A stretch of 64,000 nt of DNA, taken from the NCBI GenBank assembly GCA_900079765.1, contig LT599017.1, positions 2,635,766-2,699,765 on the forward strand, in the 5' to 3' direction. Shown piece by piece: positions 54,382-63,776 of this stretch. Position 1 is the first letter of the stretch, and each line of letters opens with the position of its first letter. The translations under genes and the position numbers were made by a program. The notes beneath the pieces are model-generated. The model saw only the letters and a list, made by a program, of their open reading frames with translations. It ran no database searches and was not told the DNA's origin. The stretch is from an uncultured Eubacteriales bacterium (GTDB lineage Bacteria; Bacillota; Clostridia; Oscillospirales; Oscillospiraceae).

Positions 54382-55020
54382 TCAAACCGAAAGCAGCTTA
54401 TAAAGCACCTGAGCCATTTCGGCACGCGTGGTCGTATCCTCGGGATTGAGATGTCCTGCGGCACCCGTAATGACACCGGCCTTTAAGAAACAGCCTACCG
54501 CTTCCTCGGCGTAGTCTGAAACCGCCGCACTGTCTGCATAATCGCTGATAGTAACAGACTCAGACCCTTTAGGTAAGCTACCCAGAGTATCAAGGGCACG
54601 GTAGAGCAGGGTGAACATATCCTGCCGTGTAATCGCCTGATCCGGGGCGAACCGATTGTTACCCACGCCATTTGTAATCCCCAGCTGTCTGGCCTTTGCC
54701 AGATATGCGGTATAATAGACATCTCCCGCATCCGAGAAATTATCCGCCGTATCCGTACCCGGTTCAATACCGTACGCACGCATCAGCATCACAATGAACT
54801 GTCCCCGGGTCAGCGTGCCATTGGGGGTGAAGGTATCGGCGGTGGTACCTATCGTAATCTGCCGCGCAGCAATGAAACTCACCGCGTCGGCATACCAGTC
54901 GGAAGCTGAAACATCGCTGAAGCTGATCTTGTTGCTGCCCACCACATATTTTGAGAAGTGCGTCGTGGTGAAGGTAACAAGCCCTGTGGTTGCGTCATAT
55001 CTTCCGGGTACCACCTGCAT
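54382..55020 (-). CDS. C-terminal SLH part of the frameshifted metallophosphoesterase gene
   Basis: The frame encodes a short stalk domain (MQVVPGRYDATTGLVTFTTTHFSKYVV) and three SLH motifs (FSDVSASDWYADAVSFIAAR and two more), ending at LYKLLSV. The stalk continues upstream of the ATG at 55020 as DPNTIVVYYLSDSGT, so 55020 is not a true start, and there is no signal peptide or good ribosome site. The frame is one base out of register with the gene ending at 55047. The two were most likely one protein, broken near 55075. On its own it would not be exported. Confidence 0.75.
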   Translation of the reverse strand: MQVVPGRYDATTGLVTFTTTHFSKYVVGSNKISFSDVSASDWYADAVSFIAARQITIGTTADTFTPNGTLTRGQFIVMLMRAYGIEPGTDTADNFSDAGDVYYTAYLAKARQLGITNGVGNNRFAPDQAITRQDMFTLLYRALDTLGSLPKGSESVTISDYADSAAVSDYAEEAVGCFLKAGVITGAAGHLNPEDTTTRAEMAQVLYKLLSV

Positions 55021-55046
55021 CGTGCCGCTGTCACTGAGGTAGTATA

Positions 55047-58010
55047 CTACAATGGTGTTGGGGTCCTCACCCTGGCAAAGACCTCGCCGTTGACATATAG
55101 CGTCTGCTTACCTTCCTTGCCTGTGCAGAGGATGTGCACCCACTGATCGGTAGGGAGATTCTTCTCCACGCTTACATCGGCATCGCCGCCGGAATGTCTG
55201 CCTGACCCGAAGTATGTATTGCCCGGAAACCCCACCAGATTGATGTTCTGCCCGTCAAACTGGAAAATGTCATACGAGGTTACCGTGCTGGGAATTTTGA
55301 TATAAGTTTCAACGGTAAACGCATTGTCCAGCGGCGCTAAATTCAGGCCGTCAATGACCAGATTTCCGGTTTCCGGCCCGGTCAGTACAGTCTGATGAAT
55401 GGTGTCGTCATACTTAAATGTATAATCGCCGGTTTTATTATAGGTTGAATAGGAAACCGCGCCTGTGCTTTCATTTTGAAGTTGCCCACTTTTGATGTCG
55501 AATCCAAAATAGAGCCCCTCCGTGCTGCTGATCTCTTTTTTAACGGAAATACTGCGCCTTCCGCTGGCAGTATTGCCCGCGCTGTCTGTGACTTCATAGG
55601 TCAGGACATAGGTGCCCTCAGTCGCGGTATCCACGTTGCCGGTGGCGACGATGCTGCCTGTGATATCGCCGTCCGTATTGTCAACGGCGGAAACACCGGA
55701 CAGCATGTCAAAGCTTTCGCCTAACACCACGTCGTTTTCCGTGGGGAGAAACAGGTAGGGCTTTAGGGTGTCCCCAGCGGGCGCCTGTGTTCTTTTAATT
55801 GTAACACTGTCCGTAGGGGCATCCATATTTGAGGTATCATAAGTATGAACGGTCAGCGTATTGTCACTGATGCTGACATTGGATATCCCCGGGCTATAAT
55901 TCTGATAGGTCACGGCGGAAAAATCATAATTCTCACCGATCAAGTCATAATACTTACTTCCGCTTGCCGACTCGCCCGTGATATACAGCACCTCGCCCGG
56001 TGCCGGATCGATCAGTGTGCCCCCAACGCCATTTTCCGTGGCAGGAGTTCTCCCGTTCATTAAGTAGGTGCGGCAATAGATATGGTCATGCCCCATCAGC
56101 ACCAGATCAATCTGCAGGTCGGAGAAGACTTGAGGCAAGGTTTCACGCCGCCTGATAATATCCTCGTTTGTGGAGTGTCCCGCTGTGCTGAAAATGGAAT
56201 GATGGAATATCGCAACCTTCCATTTTATTGTGTATCCAGCAGCCTGTGCATCAAGAATGGCCTGCTGCATGAAGTTTTGGTGTGCCTGAGTGTTTTGTAC
56301 ATTGCTGTTGAGGGCCAAAAACAGAGTTTGATTGCGCACATACCAATAGTCGCCGCTGTATGCTCCGGCTGCCTTTGAAACGGTGTTTCCGTCTGTGTTG
56401 TCAAAGGCAAAATGCTGGGAATACAGCAGTGAGTTGAAATCATGGTTCCCGGCTACGGTTGCCAAGGGCAGCCCTACCAGTTCGGAAGGTGCCAGAAATC
56501 CGGAATATTGGTCGGTATCCGACGAAACCTCCACCTGATCCCCGGCATGGATCATAAACTGAGCCTCCGGGAATTTTGCCGCAGCCTTGCTCATGGTGTC
56601 AACCCATCCCGCCGTATCACTTGCGGTATTGCTGCTTCCGATCTGGGCGTCGGCAGCGAATATGAAGTTGATATCCGCACTTGATTCCGGCGTGGTAAAC
56701 ACGGCATAATCTGACCACCCGTTTTCATTTCCCACACGGTAGCAATAAGACGTGCCCGGCTCAAGATTTTCAAGAAAGGCATGGTTATAATAGTCGTCAG
56801 AGCCATAGGCGGTTCCCCGGCTGTAGGCGGTGACTTCTATGGGGGCGGACAAGATACCGTCAACAAAATGATCGGCCGTGGCGTACTGAACCTTTGCGGT
56901 CTGAAAAGATGTGTTGTACCAGTTTACATACAGCTCAGACGCGTTTTCCCCCATAGTGAGGCTGATATTGCTTACCGCATTGCTGTCGCGGTATTGAAAA
57001 TTTTCCTTGCTTTCAACAACGCTTGGGATATCAATTGTCCAGCTTGGCGTAAAGAATGTTCCGTCAGTATTGTTAATACGGTTAATGGTAACAACCTTAT
57101 TGCTATCAATTGACACCAGCAAGCTGGTTGAGGCACTATCAACAGAAACAACGCCATCCTGCACCGACGTGAAGTCCTGCTGATAAATCATATCCTCTTT
57201 TCCCAGATCATCATGGGCATGCCCGGAAAAATAAATGATTTGGGGATACTGCTTTAAAAATTCCAGAAAGCTCTCGGACCAGTCTGCCGCCAATGTGGCA
57301 TAGCTGCCGTTTGGAACGGTTCCGGAGGATAACACTGTGTACTTGACCGGCTTATGGGCAACAAGAATAATGGGATTGGTCGGGTCCTCCTGTGCTGCAG
57401 CTTCGATGTGTGCTCTTAAAAAGCTTTCGCGATTTTGATATGAGTCAAGCTCATTATCCGGGCTGACAGACAAGACATGAACGCCTTTAACTGAAATATC
57501 GTCCTCTATACCCACACCGATTTCTCTGGTGAAGTCAGCCTGCATTTCTTCCTTCATGCCCGCATTGGCGCCAACATCAACACCCCATCCATACTTATAG
57601 AACTCATGGTTCCCCATGCTGGCCGTAAGCTGGGTATCTCCGCTCAGCTCCTCACCAACAATCGCTCGAAAGGTCTTGAGCTCATCCACATACCCGTTAT
57701 CTGTAAGATCTCCGTTAAATGCCACGGCGTCCAAGCTGTTGCCGCTTGCAGAATAAAATCCCTGTATGCAGCTTCGAAGCAGCCTCTCCATCGTCTTACT
57801 GCCCGCGCTATCACTGTGGCTGATGTGAATATCGCTGGCAATACCGATGTTGATGGTATCGTTTCCGGTAACCGTGGGAACAGCTGCGGCGACAGCTTGC
57901 AAAGGAATCAGTAAAGTCAGCATAACGACGGCAAGCAGCAAGCTAATTCCCCTTGTGATGGCCTGCTTTATGTGGCCGTTTCCTTTGAATAACGCGCTTA
58001 TTGGTTTCAT
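55047..58010 (-). CDS. Exported double metallophosphoesterase (purple-acid-phosphatase-like), C-terminally broken
   Basis: A 987-residue reading frame. The ATG at 58010 (MKPISALFKGNG) follows GGGAGAG. Signal peptide ends near residue 42. Calcineurin-like domain I (about 55-330) has SDIHISH, NGDLTDNG, GNHEF and SGHAHDD. A fibronectin/PAP-N-like domain follows (about 345-450), then phosphoesterase domain II (about 455-720) with HAGDQVEV, GNHDFN and GHDHIYCRTY. An Ig/HYR-like domain and a LamG-type domain (from about 850) come next. The frame stops at FARVRTPTPL in mid-LamG, and the SLH anchor continues in another frame at 54382-55020. Likely a surface phosphatase before the break; now perhaps released or non-functional. 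Confidence 0.85.
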   Translation of the reverse strand: MKPISALFKGNGHIKQAITRGISLLLAVVMLTLLIPLQAVAAAVPTVTGNDTINIGIASDIHISHSDSAGSKTMERLLRSCIQGFYSASGNSLDAVAFNGDLTDNGYVDELKTFRAIVGEELSGDTQLTASMGNHEFYKYGWGVDVGANAGMKEEMQADFTREIGVGIEDDISVKGVHVLSVSPDNELDSYQNRESFLRAHIEAAAQEDPTNPIILVAHKPVKYTVLSSGTVPNGSYATLAADWSESFLEFLKQYPQIIYFSGHAHDDLGKEDMIYQQDFTSVQDGVVSVDSASTSLLVSIDSNKVVTINRINNTDGTFFTPSWTIDIPSVVESKENFQYRDSNAVSNISLTMGENASELYVNWYNTSFQTAKVQYATADHFVDGILSAPIEVTAYSRGTAYGSDDYYNHAFLENLEPGTSYCYRVGNENGWSDYAVFTTPESSADINFIFAADAQIGSSNTASDTAGWVDTMSKAAAKFPEAQFMIHAGDQVEVSSDTDQYSGFLAPSELVGLPLATVAGNHDFNSLLYSQHFAFDNTDGNTVSKAAGAYSGDYWYVRNQTLFLALNSNVQNTQAHQNFMQQAILDAQAAGYTIKWKVAIFHHSIFSTAGHSTNEDIIRRRETLPQVFSDLQIDLVLMGHDHIYCRTYLMNGRTPATENGVGGTLIDPAPGEVLYITGESASGSKYYDLIGENYDFSAVTYQNYSPGISNVSISDNTLTVHTYDTSNMDAPTDSVTIKRTQAPAGDTLKPYLFLPTENDVVLGESFDMLSGVSAVDNTDGDITGSIVATGNVDTATEGTYVLTYEVTDSAGNTASGRRSISVKKEISSTEGLYFGFDIKSGQLQNESTGAVSYSTYNKTGDYTFKYDDTIHQTVLTGPETGNLVIDGLNLAPLDNAFTVETYIKIPSTVTSYDIFQFDGQNINLVGFPGNTYFGSGRHSGGDADVSVEKNLPTDQWVHILCTGKEGKQTLYVNGEVFARVRTPTPL

Positions 58011-58254
58011 TATACACTCTCCCAGCAAGTAATTGATCGATAATAATTATAATAAGTCTATGTAAACAACAAAATATGCATTGTGTAAAGATTAGGAAAA
58101 GTGGAAGATTGTTCTTCCGCTTCTCAAAACCGTCTCTCACCTGTTGCCCACTCCGGAAGGCTCGCCATATCATCTATGCCCTGAATTTTGGGGCACTTAA
58201 TCGCCCCCCTGTCTATGCATAGACAGGGGGGCGTAATGAGGGGGAGATATTTAC
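58011..58254. other. Gap with a 32-bp palindrome between two surface-protein genes
   Basis: About 240 bases. The only structure is the palindrome at 58202-58233. The AT-rich part near 58020-58100 should carry the promoter of the phosphoesterase gene on the minus strand. Confidence 0.5.
58202..58233 (-). terminator. Perfect 32-bp palindrome past the NamZ gene
   Basis: CGCCCCCCTGTCTATG followed directly by its exact complement. As RNA it forms a 14-bp stem with a TGCA loop, 21 bases past the stop of the minus-strand gene. No T-run follows, so it is a terminator of unusual kind or a protein-binding site. Confidence 0.55.
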
Positions 58255-61200
58255 TTAGTTGACCACATCCTGCATAAAGCGCATCAGCATCATGGCGACC
58301 TCGGCCCGGCTGGCAGTACCGGCGGGATCGAGCAGGCCACCGGCCTTCCCGGTCAGGATTCCGTTTGCCACGGCCCAACTCATGGCCTCAGCCGCCCAGG
58401 GGCTGATAGCGGCGCTGTCGGCAAAGTCCGCCACAGCAGTGCCCTCGGCGCTCATATCCAGCCCCTGTTTCTGCGCGTAGCGGAAGAGGATGGCCGCCAG
58501 GGACTCGCGGGTGATGGGGGCGTCAGGGCCAAAGCCCTCCCCAGTGCCAAGGACAATGCCCTCCTTGTTGGCCCAAGCCACAGCCTTGGAATACCAGCTA
58601 TCCTGTTCCACATCCGGAAAAGAGACTCCCTCCGCCGTCGGTACGCCCGCAAGACGGTGGAGGACCGTCACCAGCATGGCGCGGCTCATGGGCCTACTGG
58701 GAGAAAAGGCGTCCGCCCCGGTCCCCTGGAAAAGCTCACGGGCGGTGACATACCGCACGGCATCCTGCGCCCAGTGCCCGCCGGGTACGTCGGCAAAGGC
58801 CTTGCCGTTTTCCGAGACCTCCAGCTTGGCGGGGCCACTTAGCCGAACGCTTACGCTGTCCTTGCCAAACCTGGTGTCTGGGATTAGCTCGCTCGTGCCG
58901 TCGTCCTTGACGAGATAGGCCACCGTACCCGGCCCGGCGTTCTTCACGGGGATGGTCACTGTGGCGGAGTCGCTGCCGGGCAGAGTGACGGTGGAAGTCG
59001 TCTTACCCTCGGGGGTGGTGACCGTCACGCTCTTCACACCGTCCTTGGTCTGCGCGGTGGTGGTGACGGTGCCGTCCTTCTTCGTCTCTATGACCTTCTT
59101 GCTCCCGTCGGACCAGGTAGTTGTCTCGGTAACAGTGCCGGTCGCCTTGTTCGTCACCGTCACGGTGGTAGAGCCGTCGTCGTTCTTCTTGGTGGTCCTG
59201 GTCGTATTAGAGTAATACCCATCGGACACGGGCTGTTCCGCCAATGCCTGCATCTTTACCCGCAGGTCATCCAGAGCCGTGTCAATTTCGGCTTGGGTTG
59301 CCGTGTGATCGGCGCTTACCTTCTTCGCCGACTCCAGAGCCGCGGCAAAGGGAGCCCAGCTCGCCGCAGTGTAGTCCCCCTCAGATTTGCCTTCCGCCTT
59401 CCCGATCAGCGCGTCAAGGTCTGTTTTATCGAGAGAGTAGAGCAGATAGGCCTGACGCGTTTCAAGGAAAGCATCCACGTCCTCCTGGAATTCAGCGCTG
59501 ATCTTGTCCGCGCTATCCCCGTTTTTAATTGCGTCCTTGATCCACGTATTCCCCACTATCTCGTCAAATTCACCGGTAAACATTTCAGCCACTTTTTCAG
59601 GGAAGCGCTCTTGAAGGGTCACCAGAATAGCAAGCGCCGTGTCAACGGGGGAGTAGGTATGCTCGTCATAGATGTGCATCTGCACGCCATAGCAAGCCGT
59701 ATTCGGGAACTTGACGGCCGCCTCGGACGTCAAGTTGTTCCAGGGCGTCATTGCCGCCATGCGGAAACGAATGCCAGGGAGATTGCAGTCGTTAAGCGCC
59801 TTTGCAAATTCCACCATTTGGGGCTGGATAAAGGGCGCGCCAAAGAACTCATAGGTCTTTGTGGTCCCCCAGCCGCTGCTCACGCCCTTCTGGCTGGCTG
59901 CCGCGCTCGCCCATTCACCCGAACCCTCCAGCCATCCGAGGCTCGCGTATGTAAGCGCGGTTTTCGCCGTGGGAATCTTCCGGTCGGGCATGACGAACTG
60001 CAGACCCGTCTCGTCATAGTACATATCCCGGGTCCAGCCCTCCATAGAAATGACCTTTAGGTCCAGGTCCTTCAGGGAAACGGGCTCGAACTCGCCCTTG
60101 ATCATAAGCGCGAGCTCACCCATTGTCATACCATAGCGAGTCGGTATCGGGTAACCGCCGGACTCCGGTACCGGACCGTCCACATCTGCGCCGCCCAGGG
60201 GGTTCGGGCGGTCCAGCACCACAAAGGTGACGCCGTTTTCCGCGCAGGCAAGCATGCAGTTTGCCATCAGCTTAACATAGGAATTTGAGCGGGTCCCCGA
60301 ATCCTGAAGATCGAAAAGAAGGATATCGACGTTCTTCAGCTGATCGGCGGTGGGGGCTGTTCCATACAGCCTGTGCACCGGCAGACCGGTCCCGCTCCCC
60401 GTCACATTGTCGACATAGTCACCCGCGGCGGCGGTTTGGAACTCGCCGCGAAGACCGAACTCAGGGCTGAACAGGGTAGTGAGGTTGATGGCGGCGTTGC
60501 TTTTAAGAACATCGGCAAGATGGTTAAAGTTTTTATCCACGCCGGTCTGGTTGGTGAAGAGGCCCACTCTCTTGCCCGCCAGCAAATCCATATGCTCCGC
60601 CAGCAGGGCCTCATAGCCCAGGTTAATCCTGGGCTGGGGGGTGGTGACCAGCTCTTTCCCGGCAGGGGTGTTGTACTCGTCCATCAGATACTTGGCCCGG
60701 ATGGCGAGGTAGTCCTGCATCTCATCCTCCATCCGTGCCACCATCTCGGCTGTTTTAGCCAGAATATCCTCCTTCCCGATTGTTTTCGCCGGAATGTCCT
60801 CCTTCTCGGTTGCGTCCAGGAACGCGTTCACCTCGGTCCGCACCCAGGTGCTGCCGGTCCGCAGGTCTACGGAAGCGGGTATATTAAAGTGGTCGTTGCC
60901 GCTGCCTCCATACATGGCCTGAAGGGTCAGAAAGAGGGCTACCTGCATCTCAATGGGAGAGAAGGCGCGCTTGTCGGTGATGTGGATTTGCATGCCGTGG
61001 GAGAGGATATTCGCGTAGCTCGCAGGGGTCTGATTCGCGATATACGGGGTGATGGAGGCCGCGCGGAAACGCACACCGGGCAGCTCCAGCTCGTTCATAC
61101 GCCGCGCCAGGGCGATGGGATCGATATAGGGCGCACTGATGAGCTCAAAAGGTTTCGTCGTGCCGCGGCCCTCGTTGATGGTGGGGCCCTCAAACCAAAC

Positions 61201-62244
61201 GGTGCCCGTGTAGTCGAGCGCGGCCTCCCAGGTGGGCATATTGGGCGAGGGCAGGATAAACTGCAGCCCCGTCTCGTCCCAGTACATATCGCGGGTATAG
61301 CCCTCGCATGGGATGACTTTCAGGTCACAATCCGCCAGGGAAATCTTTTTCTCCATGCTGGGATCTTTCCAGTTCCAATCCGCTGGTGCCGCGGTGGTGC
61401 TGCCGTACTCGTTGGCGGGGCCCCCGGGATAGGTTGTGGTCCAGTAGTTCTTGTAGCCCTCACCCTGATACAGCTTTGCAAGCTCACCCATAGTCAGGCC
61501 GTAGCGGGAGGGCAGCGGATACCGGCTGATACCGCTGGCATTTCCCGGCGTCGTCATGGTACCCTCTACCACGTCGCTGCTGATGGTACTGGGGCGGTCG
61601 AGGACGATGAATTCCACATTCCGGCCGGCCAGATTCTTTGCCTCTACGCAGGCCATCATACAGTCAGCCAGCGTGTACATGTAGGTCCAGGTCTTGCTCC
61701 CGATTTCCTGCAGATCGAACAGGATGACGTCTACCGGCTCATACCACTTGCCATTATTCCCCGTAAGCATCGCCAGGGTCGGCCTGTTTGGGTTGCTCGG
61801 GTTGGCGAGGTCCTGATCGAGCGGGGCAAGGCCGAGCGCCTCTGTATCGATGGTACGCCCGTTATAGAGGCTCCAGACCGGGAGATGCGTCGTCGGATCG
61901 ATGGAGTGCGGAACCGCCGCGCCTGCCTGATAGGCCCCGCGAAGCCCGTGCTCCCCCCCGAACATACAGACCAGATTGATGTCCGGGTCGGCGTACAGCC
62001 TATCTGCGAGGTGATTCATATCCCTGTCCACGCAGACCTGGTTCGTAAAGAGCGCAACATTTTTACCCTTGAGATACTCCTTCCACTCCGCGCTCTCCAG
62101 CAATACCTCCGCGCCAATTTTGACACTGTCTCCAGCATTCTCCTGAGTGTTTCCGACAGCCGCAGCCCGATAAGGAGCGGCCAGGGCGGCCATCAGAGCC
62201 GCCGCGAGTAGCAGTGCCGAAAATTTCTTATGTACTTTTCGCAT
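58255..62244 (-). CDS. SLH-anchored protein with two NamZ (DUF1343, GH171) domains
   Basis: A 1329-residue exported protein. The ATG at 62244 follows AAAGGAG and leads a signal peptide (cleavage after about residue 28). Two DUF1343 domains follow, about 40-500 and 540-935, each with VALFTNQ or VGLFTNQTGVD, FDLQ, VLDRP and RYGLTMGELA or RYGMTMGELA. NamZ enzymes are exo-N-acetylmuramidases that trim MurNAc from peptidoglycan fragments. Domain 1 keeps the family GEHGLRG motif (E98, H99); domain 2 reads PEFGLRG (E595, F596). A FIVAR module (about 945-1010), a Thr-rich stalk (about 1020-1110) and three SLH motifs (about 1140-1329) complete it. Probably recycles wall sugars at the cell surface. Confidence 0.9.
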   Translation of the reverse strand: MRKVHKKFSALLLAAALMAALAAPYRAAAVGNTQENAGDSVKIGAEVLLESAEWKEYLKGKNVALFTNQVCVDRDMNHLADRLYADPDINLVCMFGGEHGLRGAYQAGAAVPHSIDPTTHLPVWSLYNGRTIDTEALGLAPLDQDLANPSNPNRPTLAMLTGNNGKWYEPVDVILFDLQEIGSKTWTYMYTLADCMMACVEAKNLAGRNVEFIVLDRPSTISSDVVEGTMTTPGNASGISRYPLPSRYGLTMGELAKLYQGEGYKNYWTTTYPGGPANEYGSTTAAPADWNWKDPSMEKKISLADCDLKVIPCEGYTRDMYWDETGLQFILPSPNMPTWEAALDYTGTVWFEGPTINEGRGTTKPFELISAPYIDPIALARRMNELELPGVRFRAASITPYIANQTPASYANILSHGMQIHITDKRAFSPIEMQVALFLTLQAMYGGSGNDHFNIPASVDLRTGSTWVRTEVNAFLDATEKEDIPAKTIGKEDILAKTAEMVARMEDEMQDYLAIRAKYLMDEYNTPAGKELVTTPQPRINLGYEALLAEHMDLLAGKRVGLFTNQTGVDKNFNHLADVLKSNAAINLTTLFSPEFGLRGEFQTAAAGDYVDNVTGSGTGLPVHRLYGTAPTADQLKNVDILLFDLQDSGTRSNSYVKLMANCMLACAENGVTFVVLDRPNPLGGADVDGPVPESGGYPIPTRYGMTMGELALMIKGEFEPVSLKDLDLKVISMEGWTRDMYYDETGLQFVMPDRKIPTAKTALTYASLGWLEGSGEWASAAASQKGVSSGWGTTKTYEFFGAPFIQPQMVEFAKALNDCNLPGIRFRMAAMTPWNNLTSEAAVKFPNTACYGVQMHIYDEHTYSPVDTALAILVTLQERFPEKVAEMFTGEFDEIVGNTWIKDAIKNGDSADKISAEFQEDVDAFLETRQAYLLYSLDKTDLDALIGKAEGKSEGDYTAASWAPFAAALESAKKVSADHTATQAEIDTALDDLRVKMQALAEQPVSDGYYSNTTRTTKKNDDGSTTVTVTNKATGTVTETTTWSDGSKKVIETKKDGTVTTTAQTKDGVKSVTVTTPEGKTTSTVTLPGSDSATVTIPVKNAGPGTVAYLVKDDGTSELIPDTRFGKDSVSVRLSGPAKLEVSENGKAFADVPGGHWAQDAVRYVTARELFQGTGADAFSPSRPMSRAMLVTVLHRLAGVPTAEGVSFPDVEQDSWYSKAVAWANKEGIVLGTGEGFGPDAPITRESLAAILFRYAQKQGLDMSAEGTAVADFADSAAISPWAAEAMSWAVANGILTGKAGGLLDPAGTASRAEVAMMLMRFMQDVVN

Positions 62245-62444
62245 TTTCTTATCTCCTTTTTTATCCATTAAATACATATATCGGGATTCAATCTTATCTT
62301 AAACGAACAATTAAAGGTAATCAATATCACTTTGTCTTCCTGGAACAATATTCCATTTTGTGGTACTTTTCTATGTAATCACAATCTAATTGCAACTAGT
62401 TTTCTTTTTCTAAATTTTAATATCATTGAGCCGCTAGTTATAGC

Positions 62445-62473
62445 TTGCTTTTTGAAGAAAAGTCAGTTATAAT
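62445..62473 (+). promoter_or_regulatory. Sigma-A promoter of the sod-dps genes
   Basis: TTGCTT (62445-62450), a 17-base spacer and a perfect TATAAT (62468-62473), 54 bases before the sod ATG. Confidence 0.75.
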
Positions 62474-62486
62474 AGCATCATAGCAG

Positions 62487-62505
62487 TTAGCATTTGCTAA
62501 CCTAA
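62487..62505 (+). promoter_or_regulatory. DtxR/IdeR/MntR-like metal-regulator box
   Basis: TTAGCATTTGCTAACCTAA matches the DtxR consensus TTAGGTTAGGCTAACCTAA at 15 of 19 positions. It also contains the perfect inverted repeat GTTAGCA-TT-TGCTAAC (62486-62501). It lies 13 bases after the -10, over the first transcribed bases, so a bound repressor would block the genes when its metal is plentiful. Confidence 0.6.
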
Positions 62506-62526
62506 CGCTTAATTGGAGGTTTTTTT

Positions 62527-63147
<621 letters not shown>

Positions 63148-63198
63148 AAGTCGGCACTGCCGCCGCATCAAATGCTAAATAGATTAGGAGGACCTATC

Positions 63199-63639
63199 AT
63201 GAGTACGAAATTATATGAGAAGATGAATTTGTACCTCGCCAACCAGGAGGTCAGCTATATCAAGCTCCACAATCTGCATTGGTATGTGAAGGGGCGCAGC
63301 TTTTTCACGCTGCACGCGAAACTGGAGGAGCTGTACAACCAGACCGCCAGCATCATCGACGAGGTGGCAGAGCGCCTGCTGGCCCTTGGGCAGTCTCCGG
63401 TCGCCAACATGAAAAATGCCCTCTCCATCGCCGCCATTAAGGAGCTGGACGATGCCTCCATCTCCTCGGAGGATACCATTCGCGGCCTGATCGCCGACGT
63501 GGAATACTGGATTCGGGACACGAAGGAGATTGCAGACCTGGCTGCTGAAGCAGGCGACGGAGCCACGGCCGACCAGTTTAACGGCTATCTGAGCGAATAT
63601 CAAAAGCTGATGTGGATGCTCCAGTCCTACCTCGCATAG
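63199..63639 (+). CDS. Dps family ferritin-like protein
   Basis: A 146-residue mini-ferritin that oxidises Fe(II) with peroxide and stores the iron in a 12-mer. Ferroxidase ligands H27 (in HNLHW), H39, D54 and E58 have the same spacing as H31, H43, D58 and E62 of Listeria Dps. The ATG at 63199 follows AGGAGG by about 6 bases; an in-frame start at 63172 has no such site. It lacks a lysine-rich N-terminal tail, so DNA binding is doubtful. It lies directly after sodA. Confidence 0.93.
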   Translation: MSTKLYEKMNLYLANQEVSYIKLHNLHWYVKGRSFFTLHAKLEELYNQTASIIDEVAERLLALGQSPVANMKNALSIAAIKELDDASISSEDTIRGLIADVEYWIRDTKEIADLAAEAGDGATADQFNGYLSEYQKLMWMLQSYLA

Positions 63640-63692
63640 ACGCCATTTACCCGGGTTTCGCCCCGCCAAACGATTTAAATACTAGACAATGG

Positions 63693-63729
63693 GAAACAGT
63701 ACAACTATTATGGTTGTACTGTTTCTTAT
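63693..63729 (+). terminator. Hairpin after dps
   Basis: GAAACAGTACAAC, loop TATTATG, then the exact complement: 13 bp, followed by only TTATG. Weak or partial terminator. Confidence 0.55.
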
Positions 63730-63776
63730 GTAGAACGGGTCAATACCGGTTCGATTGCCGAGAAAGAAGGTACCGT

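Noticed and set aside
55020-55090. Programmed frameshift joining the phosphoesterase and SLH frames
   Set aside because: I see no slippery heptamer or stimulating structure, and half of the LamG domain is missing, so a mutation or deletion fits better.
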